Origin: Gammaproteobacteria bacterium
GTDB lineage: Bacteria > Pseudomonadota > Gammaproteobacteria > BMS3Bbin11
Assembly (NCBI GenBank): GCA_030617565.1
Contig: JAUWVE010000003.1
Coordinates: 1 to 28,894 of the forward strand
Reading direction: 5' to 3'
DNA: 28,894 nucleotides
In this document: piece by piece, positions 7,870 through 16,470 of the stretch
How the letters are laid out: every line of letters starts with the position of its first letter
Position numbering within the stretch: the first letter of the stretch is position 1
The notes under the pieces: generated by a model
Database searches by the model: none
Seen by the model: the letters and a program-made list of their open reading frames with translations, nothing else
Told to the model about the DNA's origin: nothing
Program-made: the position numbers and the translations under genes

Positions 7870-10305
7870 TCAGGCTCCTACTATTTTTAATGGTGTAAAT
7901 TCATGTGCAGACTCACCTTTGGCGCGTGCCTTCCAGGGATCATCCTGCGAGATTGCCTGTGAGATCAGGAAGCGCTTCTGTAATGCCTTACGGCCCGCTT
8001 CATCCTCAAGAACACGTTGCTTCACGTAACTCAGGCCTACGCGCTCCACCCAGGGGGCGGTACGTTCCAGATAGCGTGCTTCTTCACGATATACCTGAAT
8101 AAATGCCGCCGCATATTCTTCCACTTCTTCTGCTGTCGTAACACGGCACAACATGTCCGTCGCGCGCACCTTTACACCACCGTTACCACCAATATGCAAT
8201 TCCCATCCTGACTCAATCGCAACCACGCCAAAATCCTTAATCGTTGCTTCGGCACAGTTACGCGGACAGCCGGAAACGGCCATTTTAAACTTGTGCGGCA
8301 TCCATGAACCCCAGCTCAGCCTTTCAAGATCTATGCCCATCTGGGTGGAGTCCTGGGTACCAAAACGGCACCATGTGGAACCGACACAGGTTTTAACTGT
8401 GCGTAATGCCTTACCGTAAGCATGACCTGATACCAGACCACGCTCACTGAGGAAACCCCACATTTCAGGCAACTTTTCCTTTTCAATGCCGAGCAGGTTG
8501 ATACGCTGACCACCGGTGATATGCACTTCACCGGCATCAAATTTTTCTGCAGCATCAGCAATTGCACGTAACTCACCAGGCGTAGTCTTGCCGCCCCAGA
8601 TACGCGGGATAACCGAGAAAGTACCGTCCTTCTGAATGTTGCCATGCGCTCGTTCGTTAATGAAACGTGACTGCGGATCATCAACCGCCTCTTCCGGCCA
8701 GCTTGAAATCAGATAATAATTAATCGCCGGACGGCAGACATGGCAACCATCAGGGCTGCGCCATTCCATTCCCTCGAGAACCATCTTTATCGAGGTCAGC
8801 TTCTGGTCACGGATGGTGGCACGCACCTGGTCATGCGTGAAGTCAGTACACTTGCATATCGGCTTGCTTTCAGGTGTGGTGTAGTCGCCACCCAATGTGC
8901 TTTCCAGCAGCTGTTCAACCAGTCCGGCGCAGGAGCCGCAGGATGCCGCTGCCTTGGTATGCGCTTTGACATCGTCCAGCGTGAATAGCCCCTTGGAGGT
9001 GATCGCTACTACGATCTCGCCTTTGGTCACACCGTTACAGTCACAAACCTGTGCATCATCGCTCATGGCCGCAGCAACGTTCTGCCCGCCATGGCCCGAG
9101 TCACCGAGGTGCGCCTGGCCAAACAGCAGCTGCTGACGAATATCGGACACATCAGTGCCTTCACGCATAAGTTGGAAATACCAGGCACCATCGATGGTGT
9201 CGCCATACAGTACCGCGCCTTCCAGCTTGTTATCTTTCAAAATCAGACGTTTGTAGACCCCGGAATTTGCATCTTTTAATACGATGTCCTCAGTCCCTTC
9301 ACCACCGGAAAAATTACCTGCCGAGAACAGATCGATACCGGTCACTTTAAGTTTTGTTGACGTAACAGAGCCTTCATAGCGGCCATAACCCAAGTGTGCG
9401 AGGTGATTGGCGCAGACTTTTGCCATCTCGAACAATGGTGCAACCAGGCCGTATGTGTTGCCACGATGCTGCACACATTCCCCTACTGCATATATGCGCG
9501 GATCGAAGGTCTGCATGGTGTCAGATACAACCAGGCCACGCTCACAATGCAGCCCTGCTTTCTGAGCAAGTTCAAAATTTGGACGTATACCAACGGCCAT
9601 CACAACCAGATCAGCATCAAGCTCGCTGCCGTCAGCAAATTTCACCTTTTCTACACGCTGGTCACCGACAATTTCAGCCGTCTGCGCTTCCATCAGGAAG
9701 TTTAGACCTTTCTCCACCAGTGATGCCTTGAGTAGTTCTGAGGCAGGCTGATCAAGCTGACGTTCCATCAGGCTGTCAAGCAGATGCACGACAGTGACAT
9801 CCATACCCTGAAGCATCAAACCATTGGCTGCTTCCAGGCCCAGCAGACCACCACCTATAACGACGGCCTTTTTGTAATCTTTAGCCGATTCAATCATGGT
9901 ATCGACATCGGCGATATCGCGGAAACCAATAACGCCATCCAGTTCGTGGCCAGGTATGGGAATAATGAACGGGTTGGAACCGGTAGCAATCAATAGACGA
10001 TCGTATACAAACTCTTCACCGGCCTCTGTTATGACGGTACGTTTTACACGATTAATCTCGCTGATGGTTGAATCGGTGTGTAATTCAATTCCATTCTCAT
10101 CGTACCACTCACGACTATTCAGGATTATGTCATCAATGGTCTTCTCACCGGCCAGTACCGGTGAAAGCAATATACGGTTGTAGTTAGGGTAGGGCTCTGC
10201 ACCGAACACCGTAATATCGTACATATCAGGTTCCAGCTTAAGCAGCTCTTCCAGTGTACGCATACCGGCCATGCCGTTGCCTATCAAGATCAGTTTTTCT
10301 CGCAT
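7870..10305 (-). CDS. nirB: NADH-dependent nitrite reductase large subunit
   Basis: 811 residues, close to the family length. An FAD/NAD-binding oxidoreductase region covers about 1-300 (GNGMAGMRTLEELL, then VVIGGGLLGLEAANGL). Two BFD-like [2Fe-2S]-binding cysteine regions follow near 425-530 (CDCNG..., SCGSCAG; CKC..., CHVC). The sulfite/nitrite reductase domain carries siroheme-[4Fe-4S] ligands TCVGSTWC and SGCPRNC. It reduces nitrite to ammonia with NADH in the cytoplasm. It is the first gene of the leftward operon and has a sigma54-type promoter about 50 bp upstream. Confidence 0.97.
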   Translation of the reverse strand: MREKLILIGNGMAGMRTLEELLKLEPDMYDITVFGAEPYPNYNRILLSPVLAGEKTIDDIILNSREWYDENGIELHTDSTISEINRVKRTVITEAGEEFVYDRLLIATGSNPFIIPIPGHELDGVIGFRDIADVDTMIESAKDYKKAVVIGGGLLGLEAANGLMLQGMDVTVVHLLDSLMERQLDQPASELLKASLVEKGLNFLMEAQTAEIVGDQRVEKVKFADGSELDADLVVMAVGIRPNFELAQKAGLHCERGLVVSDTMQTFDPRIYAVGECVQHRGNTYGLVAPLFEMAKVCANHLAHLGYGRYEGSVTSTKLKVTGIDLFSAGNFSGGEGTEDIVLKDANSGVYKRLILKDNKLEGAVLYGDTIDGAWYFQLMREGTDVSDIRQQLLFGQAHLGDSGHGGQNVAAAMSDDAQVCDCNGVTKGEIVVAITSKGLFTLDDVKAHTKAAASCGSCAGLVEQLLESTLGGDYTTPESKPICKCTDFTHDQVRATIRDQKLTSIKMVLEGMEWRSPDGCHVCRPAINYYLISSWPEEAVDDPQSRFINERAHGNIQKDGTFSVIPRIWGGKTTPGELRAIADAAEKFDAGEVHITGGQRINLLGIEKEKLPEMWGFLSERGLVSGHAYGKALRTVKTCVGSTWCRFGTQDSTQMGIDLERLSWGSWMPHKFKMAVSGCPRNCAEATIKDFGVVAIESGWELHIGGNGGVKVRATDMLCRVTTAEEVEEYAAAFIQVYREEARYLERTAPWVERVGLSYVKQRVLEDEAGRKALQKRFLISQAISQDDPWKARAKGESAHEFTPLKIVGA

Positions 10306-10357
10306 TTTTTCTATCCCGTCATTTCATTCATTTAGCGGATTGATTTATCAGTATATT

Positions 10358-10374
10358 AGCAAATACCATACCAA
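10358..10374 (-). promoter_or_regulatory. Sigma54 (-24/-12) promoter for the nirB operon
   Basis: Minus strand TTGGTATGGTATTTGCT has the invariant GG, ten bases, then GC, with TTGCT at -12. The -24 half is weaker than consensus (TGGTAT for TGGCAC). It lies about 53 bp upstream of the nirB ATG, and two NtrC-like sites lie upstream at a normal enhancer distance. Confidence 0.6.
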
Positions 10375-10427
10375 CAATTATTAGTCGATATATTTCAACA
10401 TCTTGGGGTAATATGAAAAGCCATTCA

Positions 10428-10444
10428 TGCACTACGCTGAGGCA
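10428..10444. promoter_or_regulatory. NtrC-like enhancer site 1 upstream of nirB
   Basis: TGCACTACGCTGAGGCA: a perfect left half TGCAC, seven bases, and a degenerate right half AGGCA against GTGCA. It pairs with a similar site 30 bp away. Confidence 0.45.
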
Positions 10445-10457
10445 TATGAAACAGGCA

Positions 10458-10474
10458 TGCACTGAAACAAGGCG
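10458..10474. promoter_or_regulatory. NtrC-like enhancer site 2 upstream of nirB
   Basis: TGCACTGAAACAAGGCG: again TGCAC with a weak second half. The spacing to site 1 (30 bp, about three helical turns) is nearly the same as that of the two better sites before narK, which raises confidence. Confidence 0.4.
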
Positions 10475-10514
10475 TATGCCCGGGACGCAGACAGCGACAG
10501 GTAAAAAGGAAATA

Positions 10515-10532
10515 GGGCGCGCCTCCCACAGC
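10515..10532. repeat. Single arm of a dispersed hairpin repeat
   Basis: GGGCGCGCCTCCCACAGC, 18 bp, is identical to 28578-28595, where it forms one arm of a hairpin. Here the second arm is missing. The remaining part of the 328-bp gap between nirB and the phosphofructokinase gene holds the nirB control region. Confidence 0.7.
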
Positions 10533-10633
10533 ATTAAATAAAGTTATATAATCCAGCCACATGTCAGCAACATTTTTCCCGAAGCACACCGAAGAATGTG
10601 CTGGCGCAAACCACCTAACAAGAGTATTGATAG

Positions 10634-11764
10634 ATGACCAAACATATCGGAATCCTCACTGCCGGTGGCGATAGCCCTGGCCTGAATGCGGCAATACGTG
10701 GTGTCGGCAAGGCAGCACAAAGCAACTATGACATGCGCATCATTGGATTCCGTGATGGCTTTCGCGGGCTGATGGAAAACAGAACAATCAGCCTTGAAGG
10801 TGGCGTGTTGTCCGGGATATTGACGGTAGGCGGCACAATTCTCGGTACCAGCCGCGACAAACCGAACAAGATGAAGGTCGGCGGAAAAATAATGGATATG
10901 ACCGATACCATCGTTGAAAATTATGAGGCCAATCACCTCGATGCACTGGTCTGCCTGGGTGGTGGTGGCACACAAAAGAATGCCTTATTGCTGAAGCAGA
11001 AAGGCCTGAATATTATTACCATGCCGAAGACCATTGATAATGATGTGGCAATGACTGACACCACTTTTGGCTTCGACACAGCGCTGGGCATAGCCACCGA
11101 GGCTATTGACCGCCTGCACAGCACGGCTCACAGTCATCACCGTATCATTGTGGTGGAAATAATGGGACATCGGGCAGGCTGGCTGGCGTTGGGGTCAGGA
11201 ATAGCAGGAGGTGCGGATGTAATATTGCTGCCTGAAATTCCCTATCAGCTGGAAACCGTAGCCGAAGCAATCACTTACCGTGTGAAAAACGGCAAAAAGT
11301 TCAGCATCGTGGCAGTAGCAGAAGGCGCCATGTCTACCGCTGAGGCTCATATTGTAAGAGGTCTGGAAAAACGTATTTCTGATGCAGAAGCAGCTGAAGA
11401 CAAGAAGGCCCGTAAGCTGGCCAAACAGGAGCTGCGTGAACTGGAGACAAACCGCAGTGATCACACCTTACAGTTAGCCCATCAGCTGGAACAGCTGACA
11501 GGCCTCGAGTCACGCCCCAGCATCCTTGGTCATCTACAGCGTGGCGGCACACCTTCAGCCGCAGATCGGCTACTCGCAACAAGACTGGGTACTGCCTGCG
11601 CGACGCTGATAAATGAAGGCATCAATGGCGTGATGGTCGCCTCTCAAGGTGAATATGCTGTGCCCGTCCCGCTGGAAGACGTTGCAGGAAAAAAGAAACT
11701 TGTGCCTGCTGATCACCCGTGGATCGAAAGCGCACGTCTTGTTGGAGTGTCTTTCGGAGATTGA
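10634..11764 (+). CDS. 6-phosphofructokinase, group III-like
   Basis: 376 residues. N-terminal GGDSPGLNA (11-19), then GGGGT (109-113) and PKTIDND (131-137), and GHLQRGG near 310. Family rule: G at the second of these variable positions suggests ATP use, while K in PKTIDND is shared with pyrophosphate-using enzymes; the combination is known from mixed 'group III' PFKs, some of which use ATP. So phosphoryl donor is uncertain. A charged helical insert (about 245-280, rich in K, E and A) makes it longer than the usual 320-345 residues. It lies between the divergent nirB operon and narK but has no obvious nitrogen role. Only a weak ribosome-binding sequence is seen. Confidence 0.9.
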   Translation: MTKHIGILTAGGDSPGLNAAIRGVGKAAQSNYDMRIIGFRDGFRGLMENRTISLEGGVLSGILTVGGTILGTSRDKPNKMKVGGKIMDMTDTIVENYEANHLDALVCLGGGGTQKNALLLKQKGLNIITMPKTIDNDVAMTDTTFGFDTALGIATEAIDRLHSTAHSHHRIIVVEIMGHRAGWLALGSGIAGGADVILLPEIPYQLETVAEAITYRVKNGKKFSIVAVAEGAMSTAEAHIVRGLEKRISDAEAAEDKKARKLAKQELRELETNRSDHTLQLAHQLEQLTGLESRPSILGHLQRGGTPSAADRLLATRLGTACATLINEGINGVMVASQGEYAVPVPLEDVAGKKKLVPADHPWIESARLVGVSFGD

Positions 11765-11859
11765 AGATAATACAAAGGGATAGCAGGCTATTCATCAATC
11801 TACTGTAAGGGCACCGCCTTAAGCTCTCAGCTATTACCTTTGAACTATGTGTAACAACC

Positions 11860-11876
11860 CGCACTATTAACGTGCA
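11860..11876. promoter_or_regulatory. NtrC-binding site 1 upstream of narK
   Basis: GCACTATTAACGTGC is a GCAC-N7-GTGC palindrome, very close to the E. coli glnA NtrC sites (GCAC-N7-GTGC, for example GCACTATATTGGTGC). It is about 100 bp upstream of the sigma54 promoter. Confidence 0.7.
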
Positions 11877-11890
11877 TAGGCAACCACCTG

Positions 11891-11907
11891 TGCACATGGA
11901 AAGTGCA
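11891..11907. promoter_or_regulatory. NtrC-binding site 2 upstream of narK
   Basis: TGCACATGGAAAGTGCA has perfect TGCAC and GTGCA halves separated by seven bases. Its centre is 31 bp from that of site 1, the arrangement expected for cooperative NtrC binding. Confidence 0.7.
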
Positions 11908-11960
11908 TTCAGCATTACTCCCTATATAACTTTCTACTAATATTTAGCCAGAAAGGCTAT

Positions 11961-11976
11961 TGGCACACGTCTTGCA
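11961..11976 (+). promoter_or_regulatory. Sigma54 (-24/-12) promoter for narK
   Basis: TGGCACACGTCTTGCA matches the sigma54 consensus TGGCAC-N5-TTGC at every invariant base. Transcription should begin near 11987, about 29 bases before the narK ATG. Confidence 0.85.
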
Positions 11977-12015
11977 TTAACCCCACTATCACAATTTATT
12001 TTTTGGGCAATTGCA

Positions 12016-13482
12016 ATGTCAGAGTTAAAAATCAACCTGTTCTCATTCAGCGGCAAGACCCGAACCCTGCACCTGACCTGGTTCGCCTTCTTCCTCAGCT
12101 TCATGGTCTGGTTTAACCATGCGCCATTGATGGCCTCAATCAAGGAAACCTTCGACCTGACGACACAGGAAGTCAAGGCCCTGCTTATCATCAATGTCGC
12201 GCTGACGATTCCTGCACGAATTATTGTGGGTGCACTGGTTGACAGAGTTGGACCACGCATCATGTTTTCCAGCTTATTGTTTATCTCCAGTTTCCTGTGT
12301 TTCTTCTTTGCCCTGGCTGATTCCTACGAGATGCTGCTGGCCTCCCGTTTCATGCTCGGTTTTGTCGGTGCCGGCTTTGTCATCGGCATCCGCATGATTG
12401 GTGAATGGTTCCCGGCCCGCCAGGTTGGGCTGGCTGAAGGCATCTACGGCGGCTGGGGCAACTTTGGTTCTGCTGCTGCAGCCATGACACTACCGACACT
12501 CGCACTTTTGTATGGCGGTGAAAATGGATGGCGCTATGCCATTGCAACGACCGGCGGCATCACCCTGATCTATTCTTTTGTCTATTACAAACTGGCACGT
12601 AATACACCGAAAGGATCGACCTATTTCAAGCCCAAAAAGAGTGCCGCAATGGAAGTGACCAGCAAAGGAGACTTCTTCCTCTACCTGGTGATGAATATCC
12701 CGATGTATGCGGCACTGTCGGTATTGACCTGGAAACTGGGACCAGACAATCTCGGCATTCTAACTGCTGCAATAACATCAGGCATTTATCTTGGCCTCGC
12801 TGCCCTGTACCTGTACCAGGCCTGGCATATCTGGCAGGTTAATGGCCATGTATTCAAACAGGACGTACCTGAGATTCATCGCTACCAGTTTAAACAGGTA
12901 GCGATCCTGGATCTGGCCTATATGGTGACATTTGGTTCGGAACTTGCTGTTGTCTCCATGCTGCCCCTGTTTTTCATGGATACCTTTGAGATATCTATGG
13001 TGACAGCCGGCTTGCTTGCTTCTGGATTTGCCTTCATGAACCTGGTCGCCCGCCCTAGCGGAGGCTTTTTCAGTGACAAGTTTGGCCGCAGAAAAAGCCT
13101 GACCATTCTTATTGCCGGTCTCGCAGTAGGCTACTTTATCCTCGCTAATATCAACTCAAGCTGGCCATTGGTGCTGGCTGTAGCCGCTACCATGGCCTGC
13201 TCATTTTTCGTACAGGCGGGTGAAGGCGCAGTTTTTGCTATCGTACCATTGATCAAGCGTCGCATGACCGGGCAGATTGCCGGCATGGCAGGCGCTTATG
13301 GCAATGTCGGTGCCGTTATTTTTCTCACCGTATTTTCATTCGTCTCGCCTCAAATATTTTTCATGGTCATCGCTGCCTCTGCACTGGTAGTGCTGGTTGC
13401 TGTTCAGTTTCTTGATGAACCTAAAGGGCATACTGCCGAGGTGCTGGAAGACGGCACGGTGCAGATGATTGATGTGGGGTAG
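12016..13482 (+). CDS. narK: Nitrate/nitrite transporter, NNP family of MFS
   Basis: 488 residues with about 12 membrane helices. The two nitrate-signature stretches are visible: GGWGNFGSAAAAM (145-157) and GAYGNVGAVIF (426-436). R68 (PARIIVG) fits the conserved substrate arginine of helix 2. It should import nitrate (and perhaps export nitrite) across the inner membrane and so feed NasA. The promoter has sigma54 and paired NtrC sites, so expression is probably switched on by nitrogen limitation. In some annotations this assimilatory form is called nasA; I avoid that name here. Ribosome-binding sequence is weak. Confidence 0.93.
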   Translation: MSELKINLFSFSGKTRTLHLTWFAFFLSFMVWFNHAPLMASIKETFDLTTQEVKALLIINVALTIPARIIVGALVDRVGPRIMFSSLLFISSFLCFFFALADSYEMLLASRFMLGFVGAGFVIGIRMIGEWFPARQVGLAEGIYGGWGNFGSAAAAMTLPTLALLYGGENGWRYAIATTGGITLIYSFVYYKLARNTPKGSTYFKPKKSAAMEVTSKGDFFLYLVMNIPMYAALSVLTWKLGPDNLGILTAAITSGIYLGLAALYLYQAWHIWQVNGHVFKQDVPEIHRYQFKQVAILDLAYMVTFGSELAVVSMLPLFFMDTFEISMVTAGLLASGFAFMNLVARPSGGFFSDKFGRRKSLTILIAGLAVGYFILANINSSWPLVLAVAATMACSFFVQAGEGAVFAIVPLIKRRMTGQIAGMAGAYGNVGAVIFLTVFSFVSPQIFFMVIAASALVVLVAVQFLDEPKGHTAEVLEDGTVQMIDVG

Positions 13483-13489
13483 AATATTA

Positions 13490-13530
13490 GTTTCAAGTTT
13501 CAAGTTTCGAGTTTCAAGACTAAAGACTAA
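13490..13530. repeat. Period-7 array (unit AGTTTCA) after narK
   Basis: AGTTTCA, AGTTTCA, AGTTTCG, AGTTTCA, then AGACTAA, AGACTAA. A third unit type with the same 7-bp period as the arrays at 302, 1626 and 4707. It separates narK from the kinase gene. Downstream (13570-13602) lies a CCTCTGTG/TTCCTCCG/TTTCCTCTGTGG low-complexity motif. Confidence 0.8.
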
Positions 13531-13614
13531 GGATCAAAGAGAAGAAATGAGTATGGCATCATCAATAGAAACCTCTGTGTTCCTCCGTTTCCTCTGTGGT
13601 AAATATTTCTTCTG

Positions 13615-15324
13615 ATGGCCGGCAAACTCGACATAGACTATGCCATTGTCACGGAAAAAGGTGACAAGGATGAAAACGCTGATGCTGCTGATGCCTGTAT
13701 ACCTGATGGCGCGCTGATTCATAGTAAGGGCATAGCGGCCGCTATTGCAGATGGCATGAGTAGTTCTGAAGGTGGCAAGGAAGCTAGCCAGGTCAGTGTT
13801 ACCGGTTTTCTTACCGACTATTTCAGTACACCGGAATCCTGGACGGTAAAAACATCGGCACAACGTGTGCTGGGTGCCTTGAACCGCTGGCTCTATTCAC
13901 AGGGCCAGGTACGACATGATTCTGCCCGTGGCATGGTCACCACCTTCAGTGGCATGGTGCTTAAGTCCTCTACCGCACACCTGTTCCATGTTGGTGATTC
14001 TCGCATCTATCAGTTTCGACGCGGTGAGCTTGAACTGCTAACGCGTGATCATCGTGTATGGGTATCTAAGGAGCGTGAATTCCTGTCCCGCGCGATGGGC
14101 ATTGATGCCAGTATAGATATTGATTACCGCGCCGTAGGTGTAGAGGAAGACGATATTTTCCTCTTCACCACCGACGGCATCACCGGCCATGTTACCGATC
14201 ACCGCATCCAGGAACTGCTCAATGAGCATGGCAGCAATCTGCAGGCCTGCTCCTCCGCGCTACTGGCTGAGTCCCTGCATAACGGCAGCACTGATAATGT
14301 TACCTGCCAGCTATTGCGTGTGCTGTCGCTACCACAGGAAACTGAAGACGATATATACCAGAAGATCAATGAACTACCGTTCCCCCCAGATCTGCAGCCA
14401 GGAATGAAGATCGATGGTTACGAAATTCTACGTGAGTTACATGCTTCACGTCGCAGCGAAGTCTTTCTTGCCGTTGATCAGCAATCGGGCGACAAGCTTA
14501 TCCTCAAAACCCCCTCTATCAATTACCGTGATAATGCTGAATATCTCGATGGTTTCCTGCATGAGGAATGGGTAGGTCGACGTATTAAAAATATTCATGT
14601 GCTAAAAGTTCTGGAGCCCAAACGGCGCCGTTTTCTGTATAACATTTCTGAGTATGTTGAAGGCCAGTCGCTGCGCCAGTGGATTGATGATCACCCGCAG
14701 ACACACATTAATACCGCTCGGGAATATCTCATTCAGATTGCTGATGGTCTGCGTGCCTTCCACCGTCTTGAGATGGTTCATCAGGACCTGAAACCAGACA
14801 ATATACTGATCGACAAAAATGGAACCCTGAAGATTATTGATTTCGGCTCTACCCGTGTTGCCGGTGCATCCGAAATTTGCAGTAATCTGGACAAAAATAT
14901 CCCGCAGGGAACGATAAACTACACAGCACCGGAATGCATTGAAGGCTCAGGCTGCAGTAACCGTTCAGACATGTTTTCTTTTGGTGTCATCGCCTACGAG
15001 TTGCTAACCGGCCATTTACCTTATGGTGACAGCGATAAACCCCGAGCAGCAAACAAGTTGAAGTATATTTCCTGCCGCGAACACAATGATCAACTGGCCT
15101 CCTGGATAGATGGCACATTACGCAAGGCCGTGCATCCTGATCCCAAAAAGCGCTATGAAGTAATGACAGAATTTCTGCACGACCTCACCCAGCCGAATGA
15201 AAAGTATGTCGAATCGGCTTCGCAGCCGTTGCTTGAGCGCAACCCGCTGTTGTTCTGGAAAGGATTGTCTGGACTTCTGGCTGCTGCCTGTCTTTATCTG
15301 TTATTCCTGCTCGCCAGCAAATGA
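13615..15324 (+). CDS. PP2C phosphatase–Ser/Thr protein kinase fusion with C-terminal membrane helix
   Basis: 569 residues. A PP2C domain (about 8-238) shows ENADA, ADGMSSSEGG (46-54), HVGDSRIY (125-132), TTDGIT (185-190) and STDNVT (225-230). A protein kinase domain (about 267-525) has K298, HQDLKPDN (389-396), IDFG (408-411) and APE (438-440). The glycine loop is poor (LRELHASRRSEVF), so ATP binding may be unusual. A hydrophobic helix at about 545-566 anchors it in the inner membrane. A like fusion lies beside the nitrate assimilation genes in Pseudomonas aeruginosa (PA1779-PA1783 region), so the link is conserved. A role in regulating nitrate uptake or reduction is plausible but unproven. 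TAA upstream in frame fixes ATG 13615. Confidence 0.9.
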   Translation: MAGKLDIDYAIVTEKGDKDENADAADACIPDGALIHSKGIAAAIADGMSSSEGGKEASQVSVTGFLTDYFSTPESWTVKTSAQRVLGALNRWLYSQGQVRHDSARGMVTTFSGMVLKSSTAHLFHVGDSRIYQFRRGELELLTRDHRVWVSKEREFLSRAMGIDASIDIDYRAVGVEEDDIFLFTTDGITGHVTDHRIQELLNEHGSNLQACSSALLAESLHNGSTDNVTCQLLRVLSLPQETEDDIYQKINELPFPPDLQPGMKIDGYEILRELHASRRSEVFLAVDQQSGDKLILKTPSINYRDNAEYLDGFLHEEWVGRRIKNIHVLKVLEPKRRRFLYNISEYVEGQSLRQWIDDHPQTHINTAREYLIQIADGLRAFHRLEMVHQDLKPDNILIDKNGTLKIIDFGSTRVAGASEICSNLDKNIPQGTINYTAPECIEGSGCSNRSDMFSFGVIAYELLTGHLPYGDSDKPRAANKLKYISCREHNDQLASWIDGTLRKAVHPDPKKRYEVMTEFLHDLTQPNEKYVESASQPLLERNPLLFWKGLSGLLAAACLYLLFLLASK

Positions 15325-15370
15325 AACACACCGATTAAGCGGTTAAATGAAACCTGCAGGGCGTAATGAC

Positions 15371-15392
15371 GAATAGATCAGAGGATCCTTAA
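15371..15392. repeat. End fragment of the palindromic element family
   Basis: GAATAGATCAGAGG here is identical to the right end of the full copy at 22976-23135 (23118-23131), and is followed by ATCCTTAA. Only about 22 bp of the element is left. It encodes the last residues and the TGA stop of the next gene. Confidence 0.6.
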
Positions 15393-15773
15393 GTATGCAT
15401 ATGATGCAATGAGGCTCCAGACCAGGCTTCTAAGACTCATAGCCATGACTGTACGGAACTCATACAGGCCGCCACTATAAATATGCAAGCCAAACAAGGC
15501 GAAAACCACCAGTGTTGCAATAAGAATAGCTCCGGCTAGCCACACGGCCCAACGTTGTTTAAACCACAAGCCCACCCCTGCAAGAACATAAAAGAACCCT
15601 GCAAGAAAATTAAACCAGAGCACAAAGGGCACATAGTTGCCGGCGGCCACACGGTCAGGTCCATCAACAAATAACACCATGCCCCCCGACTTAATCGTTA
15701 ATAGCCCAAACAATATTGCGACAACACTAACTAGCCAGATGCCAATGGTCCGATTCGGTCTAACAGAATTCAT
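15378..15773 (-). CDS. Small four-helix integral membrane protein
   Basis: 131 residues with four hydrophobic helices (about 11-32, 45-68, 75-97 and 105-130) and few charged residues. I do not recognise a named family; the shape is DoxX-like or similar to other small uncharacterised membrane proteins. The last codons (LRIL and the TGA) lie inside an end fragment of the palindromic element, so the natural C-terminus may have been a little different. Leftward, alone, 84 bp from the cytochrome gene, which could be co-transcribed. Confidence 0.7.
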   Translation of the reverse strand: MNSVRPNRTIGIWLVSVVAILFGLLTIKSGGMVLFVDGPDRVAAGNYVPFVLWFNFLAGFFYVLAGVGLWFKQRWAVWLAGAILIATLVVFALFGLHIYSGGLYEFRTVMAMSLRSLVWSLIASYAYLRIL

Positions 15774-15857
15774 AATAATATTCTCAGATGGTTCAACATG
15801 TCTTTCACCATTGCAGACTCAACATGGCAAATGGAAGAAATCAGAAAGGTGCGGGTG

Positions 15858-16331
15858 TCACTTATCAGATTCTGCAACAGCATCAATTCTGTATGCAGCA
15901 TGGCAGGCTACACAGTTCTGCATTAGTTCAGACAGCTGTTCTAATGAATGCTCGGGGTCTTCCAGTTCATCAGCATCCAGTGCCATCATGTCAAACTTCT
16001 TATGGGTATCAAAACCAAGCTTTTTAAACGACAGTGGTAACTTACCTACCAGCGAACCAGGAACAGCTTGCTGCGCTGCCGCGCCAACTTTGCGTGCTTC
16101 GACGGCTATCTGTGCCGAATCCTTTTTTCCCACAGCAGCGGTAATCGACTGCACTGCTTCAAGAAAAGCCCGCATTTCAGCCAGCACCAGATCACGCTCA
16201 CCCGGCTCCAGCAACAGGGCCTGACGCCCATCGCTGCTCGGCGCAACTGCGCCGGTAAGGATGAATTTATATGTCATCGCAGATACTGCCATTAACAGCA
16301 CGATAGTAATCGTCCAGCAAAACTTACACAT
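15858..16331 (-). CDS. Cytochrome c'-like monohaem protein
   Basis: 157 residues with an N-terminal signal/anchor helix (about 6-26) and a single haem motif CVACH at 140-144, followed by AAYRI, near the C-terminus. A C-terminal CxxCH after an all-helical body is the plan of cytochrome c' and relatives (periplasmic, often gas binding or electron transfer). A palindrome matching the one before tetR lies 107 bp upstream of the start, so the adjacent TetR regulator probably controls it. Confidence 0.8.
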   Translation of the reverse strand: MCKFCWTITIVLLMAVSAMTYKFILTGAVAPSSDGRQALLLEPGERDLVLAEMRAFLEAVQSITAAVGKKDSAQIAVEARKVGAAAQQAVPGSLVGKLPLSFKKLGFDTHKKFDMMALDADELEDPEHSLEQLSELMQNCVACHAAYRIDAVAESDK

Positions 16332-16437
16332 GATGTGTTCCTGTAGAATTGATTAATTTAGATTTGAAAATACCGGCTTGCGTATTCTCATCGTTCCATC
16401 AAATGCCAGAACTGCTATGTTCAGGGCTTCTCAATTT

Positions 16438-16450
16438 AGTAATTATTACT
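16438..16450. promoter_or_regulatory. Putative TetR operator, upstream of the cytochrome gene
   Basis: AGTAATTATTACT is an inverted repeat with arms AGTAAT/ATTACT around one base. The same arms occur before tetR (17085-17098) around two bases, with CTCA-like flank on the same side. Two matching sites on either side of the regulator gene suggest one for self-control and one for the cytochrome. Confidence 0.5.
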
Positions 16451-16470
16451 CAGTTATTTAAAATAAAATC

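Noticed and set aside
11807..11815. AAGGGCACC resembling the element end, in the pfk–narK gap
   Set aside because: Only nine bases match and no further homology continues; chance is likely.
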